A stretch of DNA of 5,619 nt from Actinomycetota bacterium (GCA_005883905.1 VAYD01000262.1:1-5619); one strand, 5' to 3'. Positions 1-4,962 are shown, numbered from the stretch's first letter. Numbers and translations: made by a program. Notes: generated from the letters alone by a model not told the origin.

Positions 1-17
1 GGGATGGCGATGTCCAT
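1..17 (-). CDS. 5' end of a downstream gene (possible DJ-1/PfpI family protein), cut by the window edge
   Basis: Only five codons and two bases are visible: ATG then M-D-I-A-I-P. The start is supported by an AAGGGA Shine-Dalgarno (26-31 on the plus strand) 8 nt upstream, and by its place 15 nt after the stop of the GlxA-type regulator on the same strand, which suggests an operon. From memory, many DJ-1/PfpI (isonitrile hydratase-like) proteins begin with a strand of this type, and such enzymes often lie beside GlxA-type regulators. The product is therefore a guess from six residues plus context; the presence of a gene start is more secure. Confidence 0.4.
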
Positions 18-25
18 GGTTGGTG

Positions 26-31
26 TCCCTT
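26..31 (-). promoter_or_regulatory. Shine-Dalgarno AAGGGA for the gene starting at 17
   Basis: AAGGGA on the minus strand lies 8 nt before the ATG at 17. It sits in the 15-nt gap after the regulator stop codon and decides that a new gene starts there. Confidence 0.5.
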
Positions 32-32
32 C

Positions 33-983
33 TCAGGCCGCGAATCGCGCCCGGTACGCGGCGGGGTTGACGCCGAGCCGCCGGGCGAACGCGCGACGCA
101 TGGTTTCGACGGTGCCGAAGCCGCAGCGGGCGGCGACGGCCTGGACCGAGAGGTCGGTTGTCTCGAGCTCGCGCCGGGCGCGCTCGACGCGGGCGGCCTC
201 GACGTAGGCGGCCGGCGTCATGCCCGTCTCGGCGCGGAAGGCGCGGGCGAAGTTGCGCTCGCTCATGTAGGCGCGCGCGGCGAGGCCGCGGACGGAGAGA
301 TCGGAGCCGGGATGGTCCGCGATGTGGGCCTGCACGTCGCGCAGGGGCTCGCGGCGCGCGGGCGCTGCGGTGAGCTGCGCGCTGAACTGCGACTGCCCGC
401 CGGGGCGACGGACGAACAGCACCAGCGCGCGCGCCGTCCTCAGCGCGGCCTCGGCGCCGTGGTCGTCCTCGATCAGCGCGAGCGCGAGATCCATGCCGGC
501 GGTGACGCCGGCCGAGGTGAAGACCTGTCCGTCGCGCACGTAGATCGGGTCGGGCTCGACCGCGATCTGCGGATAGCGCTCGGCGAGCCTGGCGCACTCC
601 GACCAGTGCGTCGTGGCGCGGCGGCCGTCGAGCAGGCCGGCCTCGGCGAGCAGGAACGCGCCGGTGCAGACGGAGGCGATGCGGCGCGAGCGCCTGGCCG
701 TGTCCCGGATCGAGGCGACGACGCGCTCGTCGGCGGCGACGTCGATCGCCGCGGCGCCGCCGGCGATGACGAGCGTGTCGATCGCCCCGCGGACCTCGCG
801 GAGCGAGCGATCCGCGTTGAGGCTCAGGCCGCTGGTGCAGCGGGCCGGAGCGCCGTCGGGCGTGACGAGCTCGATCGCGTACTCGGCGCCGAAGAAGCGC
901 GTGGCGATCGAGAACGCCTCGACCGGCCCGGTGATGTCGAGGCTCTGCGCCCCGTCGAAAGCGACGACGACAACCCTCCGCAT
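33..983 (-). CDS. GlxA-type transcriptional regulator (DJ-1/PfpI domain + AraC HTH)
   Basis: The product is 316 aa, the usual length for GlxA-type AraC-family regulators. These are cytoplasmic DNA-binding proteins whose N-terminal DJ-1/PfpI-like domain is thought to sense a ligand. Residues ~3-170 form that domain: strand RRVVVVAFD, then LDITGPVEAF (Glu22). The nucleophile elbow is VCTGAF with Cys106, followed by the family-typical LLDGRRATTHW at ~117-127. Residues ~215-312 are the AraC domain with two helix-turn-helices: SVRGLAARAYMSERNF (~230-245) and LSVQAVAARCGFG (~278-290), ending in the classic GVNPAAYRARF. I chose ATG 983 because homology begins at MRRVVVV; GTG 998 and an earlier start at 1052 are in frame but add atypical residues. 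Downstream, 15 nt away, another gene starts (17), perhaps a target. Cys106 is retained, so a redox or ligand-binding role is possible but not shown. The effector and regulon cannot be read from sequence. Confidence 0.93.
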   Translation of the reverse strand: MRRVVVVAFDGAQSLDITGPVEAFSIATRFFGAEYAIELVTPDGAPARCTSGLSLNADRSLREVRGAIDTLVIAGGAAAIDVAADERVVASIRDTARRSRRIASVCTGAFLLAEAGLLDGRRATTHWSECARLAERYPQIAVEPDPIYVRDGQVFTSAGVTAGMDLALALIEDDHGAEAALRTARALVLFVRRPGGQSQFSAQLTAAPARREPLRDVQAHIADHPGSDLSVRGLAARAYMSERNFARAFRAETGMTPAAYVEAARVERARRELETTDLSVQAVAARCGFGTVETMRRAFARRLGVNPAAYRARFAA

Positions 984-1042
984 GGCCCGATCATCCACCC
1001 CGCACCCGTTGGCTGCAAGGACATGCACCGGACGATTCCTGC

Positions 1043-1080
1043 CAAATGGCACTCAGGGTCTGACCCCTCAGTCTCATTTG
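1043..1080. repeat. Extended imperfect palindrome over the first repeat unit
   Basis: CAAATG (1043-1048) and CATTTG (1075-1080) are perfect inverted arms around the GGGTC-T-GACCC core (1056-1066). Between them, ACTcAG on the left mirrors CTcAGT on the right. The left flank also holds TGCCA-AA-TGGCA (1040-1051). Only this outermost copy has the whole symmetric structure, so the cluster looks as though it has a defined left end. Confidence 0.6.
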
Positions 1081-1142
1081 AGAATCAGGGGTCTGACCCC
1101 TCAGTCGCATTTGAGAATCAGGGGTCTGACCCCTCAGTCGCA
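1054..1142. repeat. Cluster of three tandem palindromic repeats (AGGGGTC-T-GACCCCT core)
   Basis: There are three direct copies: unit 1 at 1054-1085 (32 nt, one G short), unit 2 at 1086-1118 (33 nt) and unit 3 at 1119-1142 (24 nt, partial). Each carries a near-perfect palindrome with 7-bp arms AGGGGTC/GACCCCT around one base (1087-1101 and 1120-1134; shortened in unit 1). An AT-rich linker, CATTTGAGAATC, joins them and stands out against the ~70% GC background. Between units 1 and 2 a hairpin can form: outer arms GACCCCT (1062-1068)/AGGGGTC (1087-1093) and inner arms TCTCA (1072-1076)/TGAGA (1079-1083). The cluster lies between the small ORF and the regulator gene. The layout resembles REP/BIME-type intergenic elements; no transposase or RAYT gene is in the window. 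It could also end transcription, but there is no T-tract. Confidence 0.85.
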
Positions 1143-1381
1143 ACCAAGCGGACCGTTCTCTTTCCGCCCGCGATCGCGCGGTGCCAGGGGCCGTCGCCCT
1201 CGAGCGGGCCCGCGGCGTCGAGGAGGAGGGCCGCGAGGAGGAGCGCGCGGTCGCGTGGCTGCGGCGGCGAGGCGTAGGAGCGGTCCATGCGCCCGGTGAG
1301 GCCGGGGCTGAAGCGCTCGGCCACCTCGACGACGACGAGGGGGCCGAGCGTCAGCTCGAGCTGGCGCGCGGATGGGTCCAC
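1118..1381 (-). CDS. Putative 87-aa protein of unknown function, C-terminus encoded by repeat
   Basis: I do not recognise this protein. It reads from GTG 1381, only 18 nt after the stop of the Rpf-like gene and in the same frame, which suggests a two-gene transcript. The coding case rests on codon use: from 1381 to about 1160 nearly every third position is G or C, while the other frames give arginine/alanine-rich shadow products. The product has a LELTLGPLVVVEVAERF segment, then a GLTGRMDRSYASPP stretch, an alanine/leucine helix (RALLLAALLLDAAGPL) and a GDGPWHRAIAGGKR tail. There is no signal peptide or clear membrane span. The last codons (A-T-E-G-S-D-P and TGA) come from repeat unit 3, so the original 3' end may have been replaced. 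ATG 1288 is a possible alternative start. The Shine-Dalgarno is weak (AGG about 9 nt upstream). It could be a decaying gene. Confidence 0.5.
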   Translation of the reverse strand: MDPSARQLELTLGPLVVVEVAERFSPGLTGRMDRSYASPPQPRDRALLLAALLLDAAGPLEGDGPWHRAIAGGKRTVRLVATEGSDP

Positions 1382-1399
1382 GCGCCGGAGCCTACGGCG

Positions 1400-2044
1400 C
1401 TACCCGCAGACGGGCCACGGCGAGGTGCCGGCCTGCGCCAGCAGCGCGGCGGCGCGCTGGTCCTGCTCGGCCTCGGGCGCCTGCGCCGGGTCGCCCGTGC
1501 CGCCCATCGCGCGCCAGGTCTCGCGCGAGAACTGGTACTTGCCGCGGTAGCGGCCGTCCGCGGAGACGGCCGTCGGGTTGCCGCCGGACTCGCACTGCGC
1601 GATGCGCGCGAGCGTGCCGGAAGGGGCCCCCGCGGTCGAGCGCGGCGCCGCCGCGCTGCCGCCGAGCCCGAGCGCAGCGCTCGTCTGCGGCCCGACGATG
1701 CCGTCGACGGTCAGCCCATGGCTGCGCTGGAAGGCCCGCACCGCACGGGCGGTCACCGGGCCGAAGTTGCCTGTGGGGTTGACGCCGAGCGCGCGCTGTA
1801 CAGCAGCCACGGATCCGCCCGAACTCCCCCGCTGCAGCAGCGTGCTGCTGCCTCCGGATGCGAGCGCCAGAGGTGCCGCGATCGCCACGAGCGCTGCGAC
1901 GGTCACCAGCGAGCCGCGCGCCGACCGCACCCGGCGGGCGCGGGTGCGGACACGGTCGGCGATCGAACGGCGACGGCGCGCGCGTCGAGTGGCGATTTCG
2001 CAGTCGTGCGCGATCTCCCACGTGGGGCGCATGGGCGTAGACAT
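1400..2044 (-). CDS. Secreted or anchored Rpf/transglycosylase-like protein with peptidoglycan-binding domain
   Basis: This 214-aa protein is predicted to bind and cleave peptidoglycan outside the membrane. Residues 1-45 are strongly basic. A hydrophobic segment at ~46-62 (SLVTVAALVAIAAPLALA) ends in ALA-S, so it is either a long-N-region signal peptide or an anchor. Residues ~70-127 match a PG_binding_1 domain: SSGGSVAAVQRAL, then TGNFGPVTARAVRAFQ and VDGIVGPQT. After an Ala/Ser/Pro linker, residues ~143-213 form a compact Rpf/transglycosylase-like domain: IAQCESGGNP with the presumed catalytic Glu152, YRGKYQFSRETWRAMGG, and the terminal WPVCG. Cys151 and Cys213 probably form the disulfide known in Rpf proteins. 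The start at 2044 is fixed by GGAGG 4 nt upstream. A c-di-AMP riboswitch lies directly upstream; this pairing is established for rpfA in Streptomyces. Resuscitation activity itself is inference. Confidence 0.93.
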   Translation of the reverse strand: MSTPMRPTWEIAHDCEIATRRARRRRSIADRVRTRARRVRSARGSLVTVAALVAIAAPLALASGGSSTLLQRGSSGGSVAAVQRALGVNPTGNFGPVTARAVRAFQRSHGLTVDGIVGPQTSAALGLGGSAAAPRSTAGAPSGTLARIAQCESGGNPTAVSADGRYRGKYQFSRETWRAMGGTGDPAQAPEAEQDQRAAALLAQAGTSPWPVCG

Positions 2045-2048
2045 CGAA

Positions 2049-2053
2049 CCTCC
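2049..2053 (-). promoter_or_regulatory. Shine-Dalgarno GGAGG of the Rpf-like gene
   Basis: GGAGG ends 4 nt before ATG 2044 and begins about 11 nt after the 3' edge of the riboswitch aptamer. This closeness makes control of ribosome access a plausible output of the switch. It also selects the first ATG over the in-frame ATG at 2032. Confidence 0.85.
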
Positions 2054-2064
2054 GGATCTCTCTC

Positions 2065-2205
2065 GCGCCTACGGGGTTAGCTGACGGGCTCGCGCTCTGA
2101 GAGATGCGCTACGCCACCTACGCTGGTGGCGATTCGCCCCCGCCCGGACAGGCCGGGCATTGGGTCCCCCGCTCCCGGTCGCCGTGGGCACCCGGGACTC
2201 GGCTG
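2065..2205 (-). ncRNA. c-di-AMP riboswitch (ydaO/yuaA class)
   Basis: The minus strand shows the hallmark blocks of the ydaO/yuaA aptamer in order. First is GCCGAGTCC at the 5' edge (~2203-2195). Then comes GGGGGACCCA (2170-2161), a GC hairpin (GCCCGG/CCGGGC, arms 2153-2158 and 2142-2147), the GGGGGCGAATC block (~2141-2131) and a GCCACC/GGTGGC hairpin (2130-2113). It continues with GTAGCGC, and finally the near-invariant CCGTCAGCTAAC (2087-2076) and CCCGTAGGC (2075-2067). The length (~141 nt) and order agree with the family. Ends are approximate because the closing P1 helix is short here. The class binds c-di-AMP and usually lowers expression of wall-remodelling or osmolyte genes; the target here is the Rpf-like gene 21 nt away. 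No intrinsic terminator fits between aptamer and Shine-Dalgarno. Confidence 0.93.
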
Positions 2206-2246
2206 GTTATGTGAAGCAACGCGGCATGGTGGCAGATCCAGGCGAC

Positions 2247-2262
2247 GGGTAGCACCCAGACC
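2247..2262 (+). promoter_or_regulatory. Probable leaderless promoter element before the CDF gene
   Basis: GGGTAGCACC (2247-2256) lies so that a -10-like TAGCAC (2250-2255) is 7 nt before the GTG at 2263, placing transcription start at or next to the start codon. No Shine-Dalgarno is present. The same decamer at the same distance precedes the gene at 4963. There is no clear -35 hexamer. Confidence 0.5.
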
Positions 2263-3228
2263 GTGTCGACCGCCGCCCAGATCAGCCGCCGCAGCGTCCC
2301 GGACGCCAAGGCCGACGCCGCCAGCCGCCGCACCGTCAACATCGCGCTCGCCGCCAACGGCACGATCGCCGTCGCGAAGCTCGCGGCCGGCCTGATGACC
2401 GGTTCGAGCGCGATGCTCGCGGAGACCGCGCACTCGATCGCCGACACGGTCAACCAGGCTTTCCTGCGCGTATCGCTGAGCCTCGGCGCCGAGCAGCCGA
2501 CGCCGGACCACCCCTTCGGCCACGGCCAGGAGCGCTTCCTATGGACGCTCATGGCCGCCGTGGGCATGTTCCTCGCCGGCGCCGCGTTCGCCGTCGGCTA
2601 CGGCGCCTACGAACTGCTGCGGCCAAGCAACGAGTCCAGCAGCTACCTCCCTGCCTACGCGGTGCTCGCCGTCTCGTTCGCCGCCGAGGGCACCTCCTGG
2701 ATGCGCGCGCGCCGTCAGACGCTGCTCGAGGCCCACGAGGCCAGCCGGCCGGTGATCGAGTACGTGCGCACCTCGCGCGACCCCAACGTGAAGATGGTGC
2801 TCCTCGAGGACACCGCGGCGCTGGCGGGCATCCTGATCGCCGCCGCCGGCCTCGCCCTGCACCAGATCACCGGCGCCTCGCAGTGGGACTCCGGCGCCGC
2901 GGTCCTGATCGGCGTGATGCTGATGCTCGTGGCGCTGCGGATCGCGCGCGACAGCCGCCATCTGCTCCTCGGCGCCGCCGCGCTGCCGGATGAGCGCGAG
3001 GCGGTCGAGCGCGTGATCGCGCAGCACCCCGGCATCGCGGACGTGCACGAGCTGCTGACGCTCGTGCTCGGCCCCAAGGCGCTGCTGGTGGCCGCGCGCG
3101 TCGACCTGCGCGACGACCTCGCGGGCAGCGACGTCGAGCAGATCTCCAACGAGATCGAGGAGCAGATCCGCGACGCCGTCGCGGACGTGACCGAGGTCTT
3201 CCTGGACCCGACGCCGCCGCGCGGCTAA
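2263..3228 (+). CDS. Cation diffusion facilitator (CDF) family transporter, ZnT9-like subgroup
   Basis: This 321-aa inner-membrane protein probably exports divalent metal ions (Zn, Mn, Fe or Co) in exchange for protons. Six membrane segments are visible at about 26-45, 49-72, 93-117, 129-147, 178-200 and 209-227, followed by a soluble C-terminal domain (~243-316) typical of CDF dimers. TM2 carries ETAHSIADTVNQ with His57 and Asp61; the loop after it has the family signature DHPFGHGQER (82-91). In TM5 the motif is VLLEDTAALAG: Asp183 is kept, but the His four residues earlier in canonical Zn-transporting CDFs is Val179. This LLEDTAA form is the one seen in the SLC30A9/ZnT9-like branch, so the metal is uncertain. 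The GTG start is chosen because the sequence homology fits and the upstream element predicts a leaderless message. The stop overlaps the stop of the convergent gene. Confidence 0.93.
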   Translation: MSTAAQISRRSVPDAKADAASRRTVNIALAANGTIAVAKLAAGLMTGSSAMLAETAHSIADTVNQAFLRVSLSLGAEQPTPDHPFGHGQERFLWTLMAAVGMFLAGAAFAVGYGAYELLRPSNESSSYLPAYAVLAVSFAAEGTSWMRARRQTLLEAHEASRPVIEYVRTSRDPNVKMVLLEDTAALAGILIAAAGLALHQITGASQWDSGAAVLIGVMLMLVALRIARDSRHLLLGAAALPDEREAVERVIAQHPGIADVHELLTLVLGPKALLVAARVDLRDDLAGSDVEQISNEIEEQIRDAVADVTEVFLDPTPPRG

Positions 3229-3557
3229 CCGCGCTTGCGGCCAAGCGCGCGCTTGAGCTGCGCCTTGGTCATCGTCGAGCGGCCCTCGATCCCGACGCGC
3301 TTGGCCTGCTCGTACAGGTCCTGCTTGGTCGGCTCGTCGTGCGAGTGACGGCCGCCACGGCTGCTGGACGAGCTGCCACGCCGCGACGAGGACGAGCTCG
3401 ACCGCGACTCGCCGGACCGGGCGCGCTCGCGATTCACCGTCCGCGCCGCGAGCTCCTCTGCCCGCGATTCGGACGCGCCGCTCGACTTCGCGCTGTCCTT
3501 GATGTGCTCGTACTGCCGGGCACGCTTCGTGCCCTTCTTCACGCCTCTTGGTGGCAT
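3225..3557 (-). CDS. Small basic, serine-rich protein with C-terminal Rho_N/SAP-like domain (often annotated plasmid stabilization protein)
   Basis: The 110-aa product has three parts. Residues 1-50 are a charged, helical conserved block (KKGTKRARQYEHIKDSAK, then SRAEELAARTVNRERAR) found in many actinobacterial proteins labelled plasmid stabilization protein. Residues 51-75 are a low-complexity Ser/Arg/Gly linker (SRSSSSSSRRGSSSSSRGGR). Residues 76-110 are a helix-extension-helix (TKQDLYEQAKRVGIEGRSTM, then TKAQLKRAL) of the Rho termination factor N-terminal/SAP type, which binds nucleic acid. The whole is very basic, so a DNA- or RNA-associated role is likely; real plasmid maintenance is not shown. 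The start ATG 3557 has no Shine-Dalgarno but a GGGTACGTC element 15 nt upstream. It follows a 56-aa membrane protein gene by 16 nt and ends on the shared CTAA with the CDF gene. Confidence 0.85.
   Translation of the reverse strand: MPPRGVKKGTKRARQYEHIKDSAKSSGASESRAEELAARTVNRERARSGESRSSSSSSRRGSSSSSRGGRHSHDEPTKQDLYEQAKRVGIEGRSTMTKAQLKRALGRKRG
3230..3249 (+). terminator. GC hairpin just after the CDF stop, possible terminator
   Basis: CGCGCTTG (3230-3237) and CAAGCGCG (3242-3249) form a perfect 8-bp stem with the tetraloop CGGC, starting two bases after the CDF stop codon. There is no T-tract, as is common for high-GC actinobacterial hairpins. It lies inside the last codons of the opposing gene, so it may only be a coding coincidence. 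Confidence 0.35.
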
Positions 3558-3572
3558 GCCACGGACGTACCC
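3558..3572 (-). promoter_or_regulatory. Possible leaderless promoter element before the Rho_N-like gene
   Basis: On the minus strand GGGTACGTC (3572-3564) is followed after 6 nt by ATG 3557. The -10-like hexamer TACGTC would place the transcript start at the ATG. The form and spacing (15 nt from first G to start) resemble the two GGGTAGCACC elements (16 nt). It would give this last operon gene its own message. Confidence 0.4.
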
Positions 3573-3573
3573 C

Positions 3574-3744
3574 CTAGCCCTCGCCCACGATCAGGAACGC
3601 GAGCGAGACGAGCAGCACGCCGCCGATGCCGAGCACCACCAGGCCGATCGTGACGACGACAACGCCGTTGTCTGTCGCGGTCATCGCGATCCCGGCGATC
3701 AGCGTGACGATGCCGATCGCGAGCAGGAGCCGGTGGCGGGCCAT
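3574..3744 (-). CDS. 56-aa two-TM membrane protein of unknown function
   Basis: This short frame runs from ATG 3744 to TAG 3574. The product begins MARHRLLLAIG and contains two hydrophobic helices at ~6-22 and ~28-52, joined by a short polar turn (TATDN, 22-26), and ends IVGEG. The basic N-terminus (ARHR) would favour an N-in, C-in hairpin. The gene sits 15 nt after the HD-GYP stop and 16 nt before the start of the Rho_N-like gene, filling the gap precisely, which supports a real operon member. Third codon positions are almost all G or C. A GGGG lies just before the ATG but there is no good Shine-Dalgarno, so translation may be coupled to the gene before it. I recognise no family; a role next to a membrane-bound HD-GYP protein is speculation. 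Confidence 0.75.
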   Translation of the reverse strand: MARHRLLLAIGIVTLIAGIAMTATDNGVVVVTIGLVVLGIGGVLLVSLAFLIVGEG

Positions 3745-3759
3745 GCCCCGAGTCTAGAT

Positions 3760-4899
3760 CTACGCCGCGAGCAGCTCGCTGTCGGTGACGCTGTCCGCGC
3801 GGATCGCGAGCACGTCGTCGAGGCCGCGCTCGAACGCGTCGAGCACGTCCAGGTCGAACTGCGTGCCGCGCCCGCTCGTCAAGATGTCAACGGCCTGCGT
3901 GACCGGCAGCGCCGGGCGGTAGACGCGATGCGACGTCAGCGCATCGAAGACGTCGGCGACCGCGACGATCCGCCCCGCCGCCGGAATCGCGTCGCCGCGG
4001 AGGCCATGCGGATAGCCCTCGCCGTCGACGCGCTCGTGATGCGTGAGCGCGATGGTCGCCGCGAGCTGCAGCAGCTTGCTCTCCGACCCCGAGAGCATCT
4101 CGTGGCCGACGACGGTGTGGCGCTCCATCACGGCGCGCTCATCCGGCGTGAGCGGCCCGGGCTTGAGGAGCACCGCGTCGGGCACGGCGACCTTGCCGAC
4201 GTCGTGCATCGTCGCGGCGAGCTGCAGCTCGTGGATCTCGTCCTCGGCCCAGCCGAGCCGGCGGGCGATGACGCCGCAGTACGCGCTCATCCGCTCCGTG
4301 TGCTCGCCGGTCTCGTTGTCGCGGTACTCGATGACGCGCGCGAGCCGGTGGATCGTGCCCTGCTTGGCCTCCTGCAGCTCGGCGAAGCTGTGCGCGCGGG
4401 CGTGCGCGATCGATGTCGCTAGCGCGGCGATCGACGCGAGTGCGGGGATCGTGAAGATCAGCCCGGCCGTCCACCGGGCGCTGATGGCGCTCACCAGCAG
4501 GACCAGCGTGATGTCCGCGGCGGCGACGACCGCGACCGGTCGCGGTGGCAGCGACGCGGCGGCGAACGCGACCGAGATGAAGAAGATGGCCGCGAGCGGG
4601 CTGTGGATGCCGCCGTCGAGCGTGCACGCAAGCGCCACGGCGACCGAGTGCGACAGGTTCCAGCCGACGATCAGCCGCACGTAGTGGCGCTCGGTTCGCG
4701 CGATGAGATCGGCTGGCAGGCGGGAGATCACGACCGCATCGAGCGCCGCGAGCACGGGGATCGCGAGCAGCACGACCCGGTGCGGGCCGCCCGGCGTCGC
4801 GAGCAGGTACGCCGCGGCAGCAGCCGCCAGCGCGAGCGTGACGCGCACGCCCGCGCGGATGCTGGTCAAGCGAAACGCGACCTCGGTGGATCCCATCAC
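3760..4899 (-). CDS. Membrane-anchored HD-GYP protein, probable c-di-GMP phosphodiesterase
   Basis: This 379-aa protein has about six membrane helices in its N-terminal half (~18-34, 41-59, 74-93, 99-116, 120-140, 143-165), a short helical linker and a complete HD-GYP domain (~180-360). HD-GYP enzymes hydrolyse c-di-GMP at the membrane face. The visible motifs are NETGEHTERM, MHDVGKVAVPD, RHTVVGHEML, THHERVDGEGYP and VADVFDAL. The residues Glu196, His200, His232-Asp233, His261, His287-His288 and Asp316 (with Lys236) keep the spacing of the metal ligands in the trinuclear-iron HD-GYP enzyme PmGH, including the extra Glu. An active enzyme is therefore likely. The N-terminal part matches no sensor domain I can name. 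The start is GTG 4899 or the adjacent ATG 4896; there is no clear Shine-Dalgarno. Two small genes follow at 15-16 nt. Confidence 0.92.
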   Translation of the reverse strand: MMGSTEVAFRLTSIRAGVRVTLALAAAAAAYLLATPGGPHRVVLLAIPVLAALDAVVISRLPADLIARTERHYVRLIVGWNLSHSVAVALACTLDGGIHSPLAAIFFISVAFAAASLPPRPVAVVAAADITLVLLVSAISARWTAGLIFTIPALASIAALATSIAHARAHSFAELQEAKQGTIHRLARVIEYRDNETGEHTERMSAYCGVIARRLGWAEDEIHELQLAATMHDVGKVAVPDAVLLKPGPLTPDERAVMERHTVVGHEMLSGSESKLLQLAATIALTHHERVDGEGYPHGLRGDAIPAAGRIVAVADVFDALTSHRVYRPALPVTQAVDILTSGRGTQFDLDVLDAFERGLDDVLAIRADSVTDSELLAA

Positions 4900-4946
4900 C
4901 CAGGATGTTCGGCGGACGCGGAAACGACTTGAGCCCCGAGGTCAGC

Positions 4947-4962
4947 GGGTAGCACCGACGGC
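4947..4962 (+). promoter_or_regulatory. Probable leaderless promoter element before the DUF1360 gene
   Basis: GGGTAGCACC (4947-4956) is 16 nt before GTG 4963, identical in sequence and distance to the element before the CDF gene; even the first start bases (GTGTCGA) agree. TAGCAC would act as the -10. A TTGAGC at 4929-4934 is a possible -35 but the spacer is only 15 nt. The whole divergent gap to the HD-GYP gene is 63 bp. Confidence 0.5.

Noticed and set aside
1054..1142. CRISPR array
   Set aside because: Only three direct copies with no unique spacers between them; the linker is part of the repeat and the core is palindromic, and there are no cas genes.
312..1277. Long plus-strand open frame (321 codons) over the regulator gene
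   Set aside because: It is the shadow of the GlxA-type gene: Arg/Ala-rich with no domain, and crosses the repeat cluster; the minus frame has clear family motifs.
1400..1402. Read-through fusion of the Rpf-like protein with the small ORF (same frame across the TAG)
   Set aside because: WPVCG is a natural end for this protein family, with the disulfide Cys next to the stop, so the stop looks genuine and the ORF beyond is better read as a separate gene.
1181..2080. Plus-strand open frame of 299 codons opposite the Rpf-like gene
   Set aside because: Low-complexity Arg/Ala/Gly product typical of antisense frames at high GC; the minus strand carries recognised domains and a riboswitch.
3751..3763. 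TCTAGA/AGATCT palindrome between HD-GYP and the 56-aa gene
   Set aside because: Short, and largely explained by the TAG stop and chance; no matching site elsewhere in the window.
3499..4422. Plus-strand open frame of 307 codons opposite the HD-GYP gene
   Set aside because: Arg/Asp/Val-rich shadow with no domain, while the minus strand shows all HD-GYP motifs.
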